Assembly (NCBI GenBank): GCA_025059775.1
Contig: JANXCW010000001.1
Span: 1-64,000, forward strand
DNA: 64,000 bases
Origin: Armatimonadota bacterium
GTDB lineage: Bacteria; Sysuimicrobiota; Sysuimicrobiia; Sysuimicrobiales; Sysuimicrobiaceae
Direction: 5' to 3'
Below are positions 35,372-43,558 of this stretch, piece after piece (the stretch's first letter is position 1; each line of letters opens with the position of its first letter). Below the pieces are notes generated by a model. The model had not been told where the DNA came from. It ran no database searches and worked only from the letters and a program-made list of their open reading frames with translations. Made by a program: the position numbers and the translations under genes.

Positions 35372-36313
35372 TTACGGCACTCGCACCGCGGAGGATCCCG
35401 GGGCGGGCTCTGCGCCCAGCAGTCGTGCCAGGTATTCCCAATCGCGGTTGAACCGGTAGGAGTGCTGGCGCGGGGGCTGCGGCGCCTGGGTCTCCAGCCA
35501 CCGGACTTTGCCCGAGGATCGGTTGTAGAAGGCATGGACGGTTCCCACTCCGGTCCAGAAGAAGTCCCCGGCCCGCAGTCGGTACGTCTGGCCATCCGCC
35601 ACCGCATCCACCTCTCCTTCCAGGATCAGGTACGCTTCCTCCAGGGGATGGTCATGCGGGTGAGCCACTCCGCCCGGCTCGTACTCCACCATGAACATGG
35701 TGAGCAGGTTCGCCCCCTGCTGCGGATCCACGAGCATCTTGATGCCGATACCGCTGTAGACCAGCAGCGCCGTCACCATGCTCGGGGAGACCGTGGGGGC
35801 ATCCACGGAGCTGCCGCGCCGCGCACCATCGAGGTCCATCTGGGCCTTCTCGAAGTGGAAGAAGCGGAAGTGACGCGGATCCCGGACGTCCACCCGCCGC
35901 GGCGGCCCGGCCAGGAGAGGCTCCCGGAGGAAGAACACATCAGGGGGATCGCTCTGCCCCTCCCGCGGCCGGGGAGCGCGCATCTCCACCCACAGGCAGG
36001 GGCGATCCCCAGGATTGCGCCAGCTGTGGGGCACTCCTACGGGGATCAGCCCTCCCTCCTCGGTCCCCAGGAGGACCCTCTCCCCCTGCATGGTGAGTTC
36101 CACCTCGCCCTCGAGGACGAACACGGCCTCCTCGTAGGATTGCACGTGGGGCGCGATGTGTCCGCCTCCCTCCAACATGCAGACGGCAAAGCCCATGTGC
36201 ACCGATCCCGTAGTGCCGTCCACCAGGGGCTGCCACCGAAAGCCCTCGCTGTGCCCGGTGAACAGCTCCGGCACCCGCATAGTTCCCCGGTCTATCCGAG
36301 CTACCCGATGCAT
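35372..36313 (-). CDS. Bicupin protein (possible dioxygenase or isomerase)
   Basis: Two cupin modules in 313 residues. The N-terminal module has HIAPHVQSYEEAVFVLEG (about 50-67) and VPHSWRN. It lacks the second His of the usual H-x-H. The C-terminal module has AHPHDHPLEEAYLILEG and GTVHAFYN, a complete metal site. The N-terminal module may therefore be structural and the C-terminal one catalytic. The closest known types are ring-cleaving dioxygenases, oxalate decarboxylase and ureidoglycine aminohydrolase, none of which can be chosen from sequence. ATG at 36313 has a GGAGGAGGA site. It is followed by the LIV importer. Confidence 0.82.
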   Translation of the reverse strand: MHRVARIDRGTMRVPELFTGHSEGFRWQPLVDGTTGSVHMGFAVCMLEGGGHIAPHVQSYEEAVFVLEGEVELTMQGERVLLGTEEGGLIPVGVPHSWRNPGDRPCLWVEMRAPRPREGQSDPPDVFFLREPLLAGPPRRVDVRDPRHFRFFHFEKAQMDLDGARRGSSVDAPTVSPSMVTALLVYSGIGIKMLVDPQQGANLLTMFMVEYEPGGVAHPHDHPLEEAYLILEGEVDAVADGQTYRLRAGDFFWTGVGTVHAFYNRSSGKVRWLETQAPQPPRQHSYRFNRDWEYLARLLGAEPAPGSSAVRVP

Positions 36314-36360
36314 CCTGTCCTCCTCCCCTCGGTCTCTCTCCGCGGGCCTCCTCCATCTGG

Positions 36361-37062
36361 TTACCCGAACACCCAGCCGCCATCCACGTAGAGTTCGACC
36401 CCGTTGACCGCGGGGTTCTCCAGGAGGAAGGCCACCGCGTGCACCACATCCGCCATCCGCACGAGCCTTCCGGTAGGCGTCCGGGCCTGCACCCGCTCCA
36501 GCATCTCCCTGTTGTTGGCCCAATAGGGGCTGTCGCCCACGATCCCGGGATGGACGGCATTCACCCGGATGGGAGCCAGCTCCACCGCCAGGGTCCGCAC
36601 CAATCCCGAGACCCCCGCGTTCACGGTGGTGACCGTGGTGGACCCCGGGTAGGGCCGTTCCTTCGCCAGGCCCCCGAAGATGACGATGGCGCTCTCCGGA
36701 TGCATCCGCGCGTGGAGGGCGTGTACCACCGCGGTGTAGCCCACCAGCTTCAGGGTGACGAGGTTGAGGGCGCTCGGGATGTTGTACTCCCGCACACGGT
36801 TCTGGTCCCGGGTGATGGCCGCCAGCACCAATCCGTCCACGGTGCCGATCTCCGCCAGTTTTCCGGAGACCTCCTCCGGGCGGGTCAGGTCACACCCGAT
36901 GCCCTGGACCGCGGGGCCCACCTGTCGCGCGATCTCCGCGGCCCGGACCGGATCCCGTCCGGAGATTACCACCGGACGCCCTTGGCCCGCATAGTGGCGG
37001 GCGATCTCCAGCCCGATGCCGGACGTCCCGCCGATGATCACCACCGCACCGTCCCCTCGCAT
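36361..37062 (-). CDS. SDR-fold protein lacking the catalytic Tyr-Lys pair
   Basis: A 233-residue Rossmann protein. The cofactor loop IGGTSGIGLEIA (about 10-21) and the D-L of strand 4 are intact. The place of the Y-x-x-x-K motif reads VTTVNAGVSGLV, so both catalytic residues are missing. It may bind NAD(P) as a sensor or scaffold, or use different chemistry. ATG at 37062 lies 63 bp after the amidohydrolase gene. The C-terminal VELYVDGGWVFG is the normal SDR ending, so the gene is not truncated. Confidence 0.85.
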   Translation of the reverse strand: MRGDGAVVIIGGTSGIGLEIARHYAGQGRPVVISGRDPVRAAEIARQVGPAVQGIGCDLTRPEEVSGKLAEIGTVDGLVLAAITRDQNRVREYNIPSALNLVTLKLVGYTAVVHALHARMHPESAIVIFGGLAKERPYPGSTTVTTVNAGVSGLVRTLAVELAPIRVNAVHPGIVGDSPYWANNREMLERVQARTPTGRLVRMADVVHAVAFLLENPAVNGVELYVDGGWVFG

Positions 37063-37125
37063 CCCAGCTCCTCCTTACCCTGGATTGCGGCGCTCCGCGA
37101 CCTCCTGCGCAGCCCTTCGTCCACC

Positions 37126-38469
37126 TCAGATCTCGGGCAACCGGAACCCGGACTTGGACACCACGTAGTCCCGGGACTGGTAGGCGAGCTGTCGCACCCG
37201 GTTCAGGTCCACCCCCACCAGCTGGCCATGGCGCTTGAGGATCCGGCCCGCCACCATCACCGTATCCACGTTGCTGGTATCCATCCCCCACACCACCGCG
37301 CCGATGGGATCGTTGACGGGGAAGATATTGGGGCGATCCGTGCGTAACAGGATGATGTCCGCCTCCTTGCCCGGCGTGAGGGTCCCCACCTTGTGATCCA
37401 GGCCGTTGGCGCGGGCGCCCTCGATGGTGGCCCACTCCAGCACGTCCCGGGTCGTCACTAGGGGCGGTGCATCCTCCCGGCCTGCCAGCCGCTGTTCGAA
37501 CACCAGCATGTGCTGCAGGGAAATTGCACTGCGCATCTGCGTGAACATGTCGTTGGGAACATTGGTCTCCACGTCCACGCTCAGACTGGGGCGCAGGCCT
37601 CGGTCCAGGAAGCGCTGGATGGGAGGCATCCCGTGTCCCATCATCATCTCCACGGGGCAGGCCAGGGAGATGGTGGCTCCCGAGTCCACGATCAACTGGA
37701 TCTCCTCGTCGTTCAAGGTGCAGCAGTGGATAAAGGTGGTATCCGGGCCGTACAGCCCCGTCCGGCCCACCTCCCCTACCTTGCCGTGCCGACCGAAGGT
37801 GCCCACGCCCACGTGGGTCGTGATGCGTGCGTCCAGCTCCCGGGCCAACTGCCAGTCCGCCCGGCATCCTTCCAGGGAGTCGAACTCCGGCCCGAAGATC
37901 GCCAAGCCGAAGGTCAGGAGCTGGTCCTTCGAGGAGAAGTACTGCTGGGCGGCCCGCCGGATCCAGGCTGGGTGTTCGGGCTTGGGGGGCTCGAACCACG
38001 GCCGGCCGTACGCGAACACCGCCCGGATGCCCGCCTCCTGCAGGGCGCGGATGGCCGCATCCGTGTGCTCCGGAGTGGTCTGGATATGGGACCAGTCCAG
38101 GACCGTGGTGATGCCCGCGTCAATGCAGCCCAGAGCGCTCACGAGGTTCGCGATGTACACATCCTCGGGCCGGTAGGCGGGCGCCAGCTGGTTGAGCACG
38201 AAGGCGAGGTAGCTCCGCTCGCCCTCCAGCGGAACATCCGTCCCGATGTTCCGCAGGATCCCCTCCCAGCAGTGCCGGTGGGTATCGACGAAGCCCGGCA
38301 TGACGATCATCCCGGATGCATCGAGGATCTCCGCGTCCGCCGCGGTCAGGTTGGGCCCTACTGCGGCGATGCGGGTGTCTTCGATGAGGACGTCCGCCTG
38401 CGGGAAGTTGCCGATCTGCCGATCCAGGGTGAGCACGCACCCATTTTTGATCAGTATCCGCTTGGCCAT
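37126..38469 (-). CDS. Amidohydrolase of the TRZ/ATZ (cytosine deaminase-like) family
   Basis: A 447-residue metal-dependent hydrolase. The beta-sandwich start is KRILIKNGCVLTLD. DTHRH supplies the H-x-H pair (about 65-67), HVGVG and HCCTLNDEE supply further His residues, and DVETNVPNDM supplies the Asp. GTLTPGKEADIILL closes the family pattern. Relatives hydrolyse s-triazines, guanine, S-adenosylhomocysteine or cyclic ureas and act in the cytoplasm. ATG at 38469 follows a GGGGGAGGGG tract. It is the first gene of the catabolic train after the GntR gene. It has no signal peptide, unlike the amidohydrolase at the far end of the train. Confidence 0.9.
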   Translation of the reverse strand: MAKRILIKNGCVLTLDRQIGNFPQADVLIEDTRIAAVGPNLTAADAEILDASGMIVMPGFVDTHRHCWEGILRNIGTDVPLEGERSYLAFVLNQLAPAYRPEDVYIANLVSALGCIDAGITTVLDWSHIQTTPEHTDAAIRALQEAGIRAVFAYGRPWFEPPKPEHPAWIRRAAQQYFSSKDQLLTFGLAIFGPEFDSLEGCRADWQLARELDARITTHVGVGTFGRHGKVGEVGRTGLYGPDTTFIHCCTLNDEEIQLIVDSGATISLACPVEMMMGHGMPPIQRFLDRGLRPSLSVDVETNVPNDMFTQMRSAISLQHMLVFEQRLAGREDAPPLVTTRDVLEWATIEGARANGLDHKVGTLTPGKEADIILLRTDRPNIFPVNDPIGAVVWGMDTSNVDTVMVAGRILKRHGQLVGVDLNRVRQLAYQSRDYVVSKSGFRLPEI

Positions 38470-38517
38470 CGCCCCTCCCCCCTTCTGGCATGGCGTTGCG
38501 TGTGCTGATGACATAAA

Positions 38518-38548
38518 TACATAGCCCCGGCAATTGGCTGCCGGTCAA
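38518..38548 (-). promoter_or_regulatory. Candidate promoter and operator of the catabolic train
   Basis: On the minus strand TTGACC (complement at 38543-38548) and TATGTA (38518-38523) are 19 bp apart. An exact 6-bp inverted repeat, CCGGCA-ATTGGC-TGCCGG at 38527-38544, fills the spacer. A repressor bound there would block the promoter. The spacing is two bases longer than ideal, so promoter strength is doubtful. It is the only candidate I see in the 108-bp gap before the amidohydrolase gene. Confidence 0.35.
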
Positions 38549-38551
38549 GCC

Positions 38552-38575
38552 CCGATCCCCCGTGGAGGGGATCGG
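38552..38575 (-). terminator. Perfect 9-bp GC hairpin directly after the GntR gene
   Basis: CCGATCCCC and GGGGATCGG pair perfectly around a 6-nt loop, 2 bp beyond the GntR stop codon. The position suits a terminator or an mRNA 3'-end stabiliser. No run of T follows on the minus strand, so it is not a classic intrinsic terminator. Confidence 0.4.
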
Positions 38576-38577
38576 CC

Positions 38578-39312
38578 TCACCCCTGGATGCCTTCCCCCT
38601 CCACCGCATGCTCCCCTCCTCTCAGCACCCGCTGGATGTCCGTATAGACCCGGCCCAGGTGCTCCCGCATCCGCTCCCGGGCCGCCTCCGGGTTCCTCGC
38701 CCGGACAGCTGCCAGGATCTCCCCATGTTGGTCGATGGACGCCTCCGGGCTTCCCGGGATGTGGTAGACGGATTGGAGGGCCCGGTGCAGGGGATCCCGG
38801 ATGGCCCGCATCACGTACACCGCCACCCGATTGCGGGTGGCCTGGGCCACGGTGAGGTGGAAGCGGAGATCCGCCTCAATGTACCGTGCGGGCTCTCCTG
38901 CCACCAAGCCCGACCGCATCTGCTCGATGGCCTCCGCCATGATCCGGAGGTGCTCGGAGCTGCGACGCTGGGCGGCGAGGGCGGCGAACTCCGCCTCCAG
39001 GATGCGGCGCAGCTCGTACAGCTCCAGCAGGTCGAAGGCCTCCACGGTGAGGAGAAACCGTAGGGAGTCCACCAAAGCGTTCTCGTACTCCGCCACCACG
39101 AAGGAGCCCCGCCCCGCGGACCGGATCACCCCCTTGGACTCCAGCAGGCGGAGGGCTTCCCGCACGGAGGAGCGGCCCACCCCGAAATGGCGCATGAGTT
39201 CCTGCTCTGTGGGCAGCGCATCCCCTGGCCTGAGCCGGCGGGTTCGGATCTGATGCAGTAGGCGGTCCGCCAGCAGCCGGTAGACCTTGGGGCGCTCCAG
39301 GGGCTCGTACAC
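38578..39312 (-). CDS. GntR-family transcriptional regulator (FadR/FCD type)
   Basis: A 244-residue regulator. The N-terminal winged helix (about 8-75) contains LPTEQELMRHFGVGRSSVRE and LRLLESKGVIRSAGRGSFV, the GntR signature. The C-terminal half is an all-helical FCD ligand domain with the metal/ligand residues spread over the RFHLTVAQAT and DQHGEILAAV helices. Such proteins sense organic acids and usually repress neighbouring uptake and catabolic genes. The GTG start at 39312 follows the TRAP permease stop by 2 bp, so it is the third gene of the TAXI-TRAP operon and can control it autogenously. Confidence 0.9.
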   Translation of the reverse strand: MYEPLERPKVYRLLADRLLHQIRTRRLRPGDALPTEQELMRHFGVGRSSVREALRLLESKGVIRSAGRGSFVVAEYENALVDSLRFLLTVEAFDLLELYELRRILEAEFAALAAQRRSSEHLRIMAEAIEQMRSGLVAGEPARYIEADLRFHLTVAQATRNRVAVYVMRAIRDPLHRALQSVYHIPGSPEASIDQHGEILAAVRARNPEAARERMREHLGRVYTDIQRVLRGGEHAVEGEGIQG

Positions 39313-39314
39313 GG

Positions 39315-41210
39315 TTACCTCATCGCCGCGGCCCGGGCCGGGAGTCCTGCCTGCATCGCCGTCTCCTGGCGCATCCGCCGACGTCGCTGCCACAGGTACA
39401 CGAGGGCGAAGAGCCCGATTCCCACCAGATCCGTGGCCAGGGTGGGGATGAAGCAAAGCACCGTAGCCGCCGCCAGCACCCCCCACTCCAGCACGGTGGT
39501 ACGCACTAGGAAATAGCCCGTGCTCATGATGGAGAAGGCCACGGTCCCCACCACGGAGGAAACAGCCGCCCACAGGTTCTCCTGCCAGGTGCCCGTCATG
39601 AGGAGGTGGGTGTATGCGAACAGCACGGGCATGACGTAGATCATTTTGGCAAACCGGAAGCTGTTCCAGCCCGTGCGCCATGGATCCGCCTGCGCGATGG
39701 CGGCAGCGGTGACCGCACCCAGGGCCACGGGCGGGGTGATGTTGGAATCCAGGCTCAGCCAGAAGATGATCATGTGGGCGGACAAGAGTGGCACACCCAG
39801 CTTGACCAGAGCAGGGGCCGCCACCACGGCCAAGACCAGGTAGGCGGCGGTGATGGGCATACCCATCCCCAGCACGAAGCTGGCCGCGGCCACGAGCAGG
39901 AGCGCGACCGGCAAGTTGCCGCCGGAGACGTCCAGGACCAGTTGGCTGAAGCGTACCCCAATCCCTGTGAGGGTCACCACCGCCACCACGATCCCGATGG
40001 CCCCCGTCGCCGCGGCCACGTAGGTGCTGCTGCGCCCCGCGTCCACCAGGGCTTCCCAGATCTCCCGGGGGCCCATCCGGGTCTCCGGTCGCAGCCAGCT
40101 CACCAGCACGGTGCTGGCGATGCTGGCCATCACCGCCATGGGGGCGGAGGTGGTGCGGACCAGCACCGCCACCAGCACCGCCAAGGGCAGCAGGAAGTAC
40201 CACCCTGCCCGGAGGACGTCCCGCAGCCGAGGGATCTGGTCCGGTGGAAGTCCCTCCAAGCCCAGCTTGCGGGCCTCGCAGTACACCATCACGCCCACGC
40301 CCAGGAAGTACAGGAGGCCGGGGAGCGCGGAGAGCGCCGCGATGCGGGCGTAAGGGATCTGGGTGAGCTCCGCCATAATGAAGGCGCCTGCCCCCATCAC
40401 AGGGGGCAGGATCATCCCCCCCGTGGAGGCCGCTGCCTCCACCGCGGCCGCGATATGCGGGGGAAAGCCACACCGTTTCATGAGGGGGATGGTGAAGGCG
40501 CCCGTGGTGGCCGTGTTGGCTACAGGACTCCCGTTGATGGAGCCGAACAGGGCGCTGCTCACCACCGCCACCTGGGCGGGGCCGCCCCGCATGCGGCCCA
40601 CCAAGGCGAGGGAGAGGTCCATGAAGAACTTCGCCACCCCTGCCCGCAGCAGAAACGCCCCGAAGGCCACAAAGGGCAGGATGTAGCTGGCGAGGATGTC
40701 CGGCATGACACCGAACAGCCCCTCTGGGGTGAGGTAGAAGTACTCCACCACCCGGCGGAGGGTGAACCCCCGGTGGCCCACCACGGAGGGCAGGTGGTTC
40801 CCCCACAGGGCGTAGGCCACCAGCAACAGAGCCACCACGGTCATGGAAGGTCCCAGGACCCTGCGGGTCACCTCCACGCTCAGGACGAGGGCCAGGATCC
40901 CCATGGTCACGTCCAGGGAGGTGAACGCCCCCGCCCGGTAGGCCAAAGCCTCGTACTGTGTGATCCAGTACCCGGCCACCACACAGGAGGCGCCGGCGAG
41001 CAGCACATCCGTCCACGAAGGCCTGTCCTGGGGGGAACGCCGGGTGGCACGGTAGAGAAGGAAAGCGGCGGCGAGGCTGTAGAGCACCGCAATGCCGCGG
41101 TGGTACTGGAGGCTTGTGACCTCCACCGCCGCGGCCCACAGGTAGAATCCCACGGTGGCCGCGAGGCCCGCCCTCACCAGGCGATCCCACGGGCCCACCA
41201 GCTTCCGCAT
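39315..41210 (-). CDS. Fused TRAP transporter permease (4TM + 12TM), TAXI type
   Basis: A 631-residue very hydrophobic protein in which the small and large TRAP permease subunits are fused, as is normal for TAXI systems. Typical blocks are GSINGSPVANTATTGAFTIP, STGGMILPPVMGAGAF and GMGMPITAAYLVLA. It imports an organic acid with a sodium or proton gradient together with the binding protein encoded upstream. ATG at 41210 was preferred because it starts just before the first helix; the ribosome site is weak, so coupling to the upstream gene (14 bp away) is likely. Confidence 0.92.
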   Translation of the reverse strand: MRKLVGPWDRLVRAGLAATVGFYLWAAAVEVTSLQYHRGIAVLYSLAAAFLLYRATRRSPQDRPSWTDVLLAGASCVVAGYWITQYEALAYRAGAFTSLDVTMGILALVLSVEVTRRVLGPSMTVVALLLVAYALWGNHLPSVVGHRGFTLRRVVEYFYLTPEGLFGVMPDILASYILPFVAFGAFLLRAGVAKFFMDLSLALVGRMRGGPAQVAVVSSALFGSINGSPVANTATTGAFTIPLMKRCGFPPHIAAAVEAAASTGGMILPPVMGAGAFIMAELTQIPYARIAALSALPGLLYFLGVGVMVYCEARKLGLEGLPPDQIPRLRDVLRAGWYFLLPLAVLVAVLVRTTSAPMAVMASIASTVLVSWLRPETRMGPREIWEALVDAGRSSTYVAAATGAIGIVVAVVTLTGIGVRFSQLVLDVSGGNLPVALLLVAAASFVLGMGMPITAAYLVLAVVAAPALVKLGVPLLSAHMIIFWLSLDSNITPPVALGAVTAAAIAQADPWRTGWNSFRFAKMIYVMPVLFAYTHLLMTGTWQENLWAAVSSVVGTVAFSIMSTGYFLVRTTVLEWGVLAAATVLCFIPTLATDLVGIGLFALVYLWQRRRRMRQETAMQAGLPARAAAMR

Positions 41211-41223
41211 ACCCGTTTGCGCA

Positions 41224-42219
41224 TTACCGCGCCCGGATGGCGTCCGGGATCTCCAGCCCCACGGACCGGTAGTAGGCCTCCGCACCGGGGTGCAGGGGGA
41301 TGCTCACCCCCAGCAGAGCCCGCCGTGTGGTCATGTCCGCGGAAGCACTGTGCACCTGCAGCATGTGGGCGTGCCCCTCACGGCTGTAGGCCGCGGCCAC
41401 CAGCCGGCGCACGAGGGCTGGGGAGACGTCTCGATGCGCGAACCACAGACCCGGAATGCCGATGGTGCTCACGGAGTCCGTGAGTCCGTGGTAGCCCCGG
41501 TTCGGGATCACGTACCGGATGAAGTACGGATACTTCCGGAAGAACTCGGTGCGGGAGAGGGGACCGTACAGATCCAGGAGGTGTACCTCCTTGGCGATGG
41601 CGGCCTCGATGGTGGCCCGATCCGGGTAGGGAGCCGTGAAGAAGAACGCGTCCACCCGCCCGTCCCGGAGCGCCGCGGCCGCCGCGGACCCCAGGAGCGG
41701 CACCCGCTGGACGCGATCCCATAGGCCCAGCTCCGTGAGGATGCGCTGGGCGTTCGAGAAGGTGCCGGAGCCCGGGGATCCCACCGCCACGCGTTTGCCC
41801 ACGAGGTCCCCGACGGTTCGGATCCCGCTGTCCTTGTAGGTGACGAAGTGCCCCACACCAATGAAGAGGAGCCCGATGGCCCGGATGTTGCGCTGCGGGT
41901 TGCCCTGGAACGCCTCGAGTCCGTAATATCCCTCATGGACGTCGCTCGCGAAGGCCACCGCGAGCTCGGCCTCCTTCCCGTTCACCCGCCGCACGTTCTC
42001 CACAGACCCGCCCGTGGCCGCCACGGTTACCTCCACGCCGGGCACGTTCCGCGACAGGAACGTGGCGAGGCCCGTGGCGAACACGTTAAATACCCCCGCG
42101 GCCGGCCCCCCCAGGATGGTTAGGCGCTCCACGGGGCCCGCAGAAGCCCCCGCGGCCCCCAGGACCACCAGGAGCACGACCACCATCCCAACCAGCCATC
42201 TCCCCTGCACCGCACTCAC
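41224..42219 (-). CDS. TAXI family TRAP transporter substrate-binding protein
   Basis: A 331-residue periplasmic protein. The signal peptide (MVVVLLVVLGAAGASAG) is followed by LTILGGPAAGVFNVFATGLA, the TAXI N-terminal pattern, and by GKRVAVGSPGSGT (about 140-152), the ligand-contact block. It hands substrate to the fused permease downstream. The GTG start at 42219 is followed by another in-frame GTG four codons later that may be used instead. The ligand is unknown; glutamate- or dicarboxylate-like compounds are known for the family. Confidence 0.9.
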   Translation of the reverse strand: MSAVQGRWLVGMVVVLLVVLGAAGASAGPVERLTILGGPAAGVFNVFATGLATFLSRNVPGVEVTVAATGGSVENVRRVNGKEAELAVAFASDVHEGYYGLEAFQGNPQRNIRAIGLLFIGVGHFVTYKDSGIRTVGDLVGKRVAVGSPGSGTFSNAQRILTELGLWDRVQRVPLLGSAAAAALRDGRVDAFFFTAPYPDRATIEAAIAKEVHLLDLYGPLSRTEFFRKYPYFIRYVIPNRGYHGLTDSVSTIGIPGLWFAHRDVSPALVRRLVAAAYSREGHAHMLQVHSASADMTTRRALLGVSIPLHPGAEAYYRSVGLEIPDAIRAR

Positions 42220-42230
42220 CCTTTCATTTC

Positions 42231-42283
42231 AGCAGATCATCAGACAAACCCTACGCCGCCGGGCAACCCTCCTCCTGTCGAAC
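42231..42283 (-). promoter_or_regulatory. Bipartite upstream element A (TAXI-TRAP-GntR operon)
   Basis: On the minus strand GTTCGACAGGAG (complement at 42272-42283) is followed 26 bp later by GTCTGATGATCTG within 42231-42247, just upstream of the GTG start. The same two blocks, 25 bp apart, precede the LIV importer operon at 48.1 kb, where 13 of 17 bases of the proximal block agree. TTGTC-T-GATGA inside it has the dyad form of FadR-type GntR operators. Binding by the operon's own GntR protein is inference. Confidence 0.5.
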
Positions 42284-42329
42284 CTGTGTTCGCAATCCTG
42301 GATGGGAGCTGGTTTTACGGATCCCAGCA

Positions 42330-42490
42330 CTAGATCCTCTCCGGGGCGACCTCATAGCCGGAGGCCTCCAAGGATCCCACCCCGATCCACCCCCACCCGA
42401 GGACCGCTTCCTCTTCGCCCGTGTTGCCGAATCCGTGCCAGACGCCCCTTGATGTAGAACACATCCCCTTCCGCGGCGCCTCCCACGTAC
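42330..42490 (-). pseudogene. Remnant of a cupin-domain protein (C-terminal part, frameshifted)
   Basis: After the alcohol dehydrogenase stop, two minus-strand frames together read GYVGGAAEGDVFYIKG, then GVWHGFGNTGEEEAV, then GSLEASGYEV and a stop at 42330. This is the second half of a cupin barrel, including its metal His in WHGF. One extra G in the run AAGGGGCG near 42447 separates the frames. The N-terminal half is missing: that sequence is occupied by the dehydrogenase. It looks like a gene cut by recombination and left to decay. The remaining 42220-42329 carries the control region of the TAXI operon. Confidence 0.6.
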
Positions 42491-42499
42491 CCACTCCCG

Positions 42500-43558
42500 T
42501 CACCCGCTCGGATCCACCACGACCTTCCCTGCCGCCTCCCGATGCACGAGCGCGAGGAGGCCTCTTGGCACGACCTCTCCGAGCGGGATCACGCGATCCA
42601 CCACGCGATTCGCGAGGTCCGTGGATGCGAGGATCCGGATGGCCTCCGGCAGGTCCTGGTCGCATACATGGGCGACCGCGGTGATCCAGCAGATCTCCTG
42701 AAGGACCATCTCCCGGACCGGCACCCGCGGGGAGCGGTGGGGCAATCCTACCTGCAGGATGGTCCCGCCCTGTCGGACAAGCCCTGTAGCTTGCTCCAGG
42801 ACCTCTTCCGCGCCCGAGCTATCTACCACCACCTCCGCGCCTTCGCCCCGGGTCGCTCTCAGCACGGCCCCACGCACATCGTCTCGTCCCGCCTGCAGCC
42901 GGCGTGAAGCCCCCACCCGCTCTGCCAGCTCGAGTCGATGGGGATCCACATCCACCGCCACGATGGCCTCCCCGCCCCATGCCCGGGCAACTCCGACCAG
43001 GAGGGACCCGATGCCGCCCGTGCCGATCACCACCAGGGACATCCCGGGAGCCCACCCGCTCCGTCGCAGGGCGTGCACCGCCACCGCGGTGGGCTGGGCG
43101 ATGGCGGCTGCCTCGTCCGAGCACGTCTCGGGGACCTCCACGCAGGTTCGGGCGGGGACACATACGAACTCCGCGAGCCCGCCATGGGCGTGCAGCCCCA
43201 AGGTGTAGTACCGCGCGCACAGGTTCGTCCGGCCGGCCCGGCACCACGGACAGGCGCCGCACCACACTCCGGCGCCGCACACGACCCGTTGGCCCTCCCG
43301 AAAACCCACCTCCGGCCCACAGGCCACCACCTCACCCACGAATTCGTGTCCCAGGATCGTGGGACCACGATGCCCGGTGACGGGATGCGGGTCGTGCAGG
43401 GGGATCATGAGCGGGCCGTGCAGATACTCCGAGACATCCGTCCCGCAAAGGGAAGCCCGCCGGACCCGAAGGAGTACCTCCTGGGGTCCGGGTTCCCGGG
43501 GCTCCGGGACCGAAGCAACCCGCACGTCCTGGTTCCCGTAGTACACCGCTGCCCGCAT
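42500..43558 (-). CDS. Zinc-dependent alcohol/polyol dehydrogenase (MDR family)
   Basis: A 352-residue medium-chain dehydrogenase. Catalytic zinc ligands are in SLCGTDVSEY (Cys38) and GHEFVGEV (His and Glu). The structural zinc site is the four-Cys cluster CGACPWCRAGRTNLC. The Rossmann loop is GTGGIGSLLVG. It resembles butanediol, sorbitol and threonine dehydrogenases; substrate undetermined. ATG at 43558 shares one base with the permease stop, so it is the last gene of the LIV importer operon. It may process the imported compound. Confidence 0.9.
   Translation of the reverse strand: MRAAVYYGNQDVRVASVPEPREPGPQEVLLRVRRASLCGTDVSEYLHGPLMIPLHDPHPVTGHRGPTILGHEFVGEVVACGPEVGFREGQRVVCGAGVWCGACPWCRAGRTNLCARYYTLGLHAHGGLAEFVCVPARTCVEVPETCSDEAAAIAQPTAVAVHALRRSGWAPGMSLVVIGTGGIGSLLVGVARAWGGEAIVAVDVDPHRLELAERVGASRRLQAGRDDVRGAVLRATRGEGAEVVVDSSGAEEVLEQATGLVRQGGTILQVGLPHRSPRVPVREMVLQEICWITAVAHVCDQDLPEAIRILASTDLANRVVDRVIPLGEVVPRGLLALVHREAAGKVVVDPSG

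Noticed and set aside
34286-36391. Plus-strand open frame of about 700 codons opposite the LIV binding protein and bicupin
   Set aside because: Composition is that of an antisense shadow and it has no ribosome site; both minus-strand genes have clear family motifs.
38552-38575. Intrinsic (Rho-independent) terminator after the GntR gene
   Set aside because: The hairpin is perfect but no T-run follows; listed only as a hairpin with low confidence as terminator.
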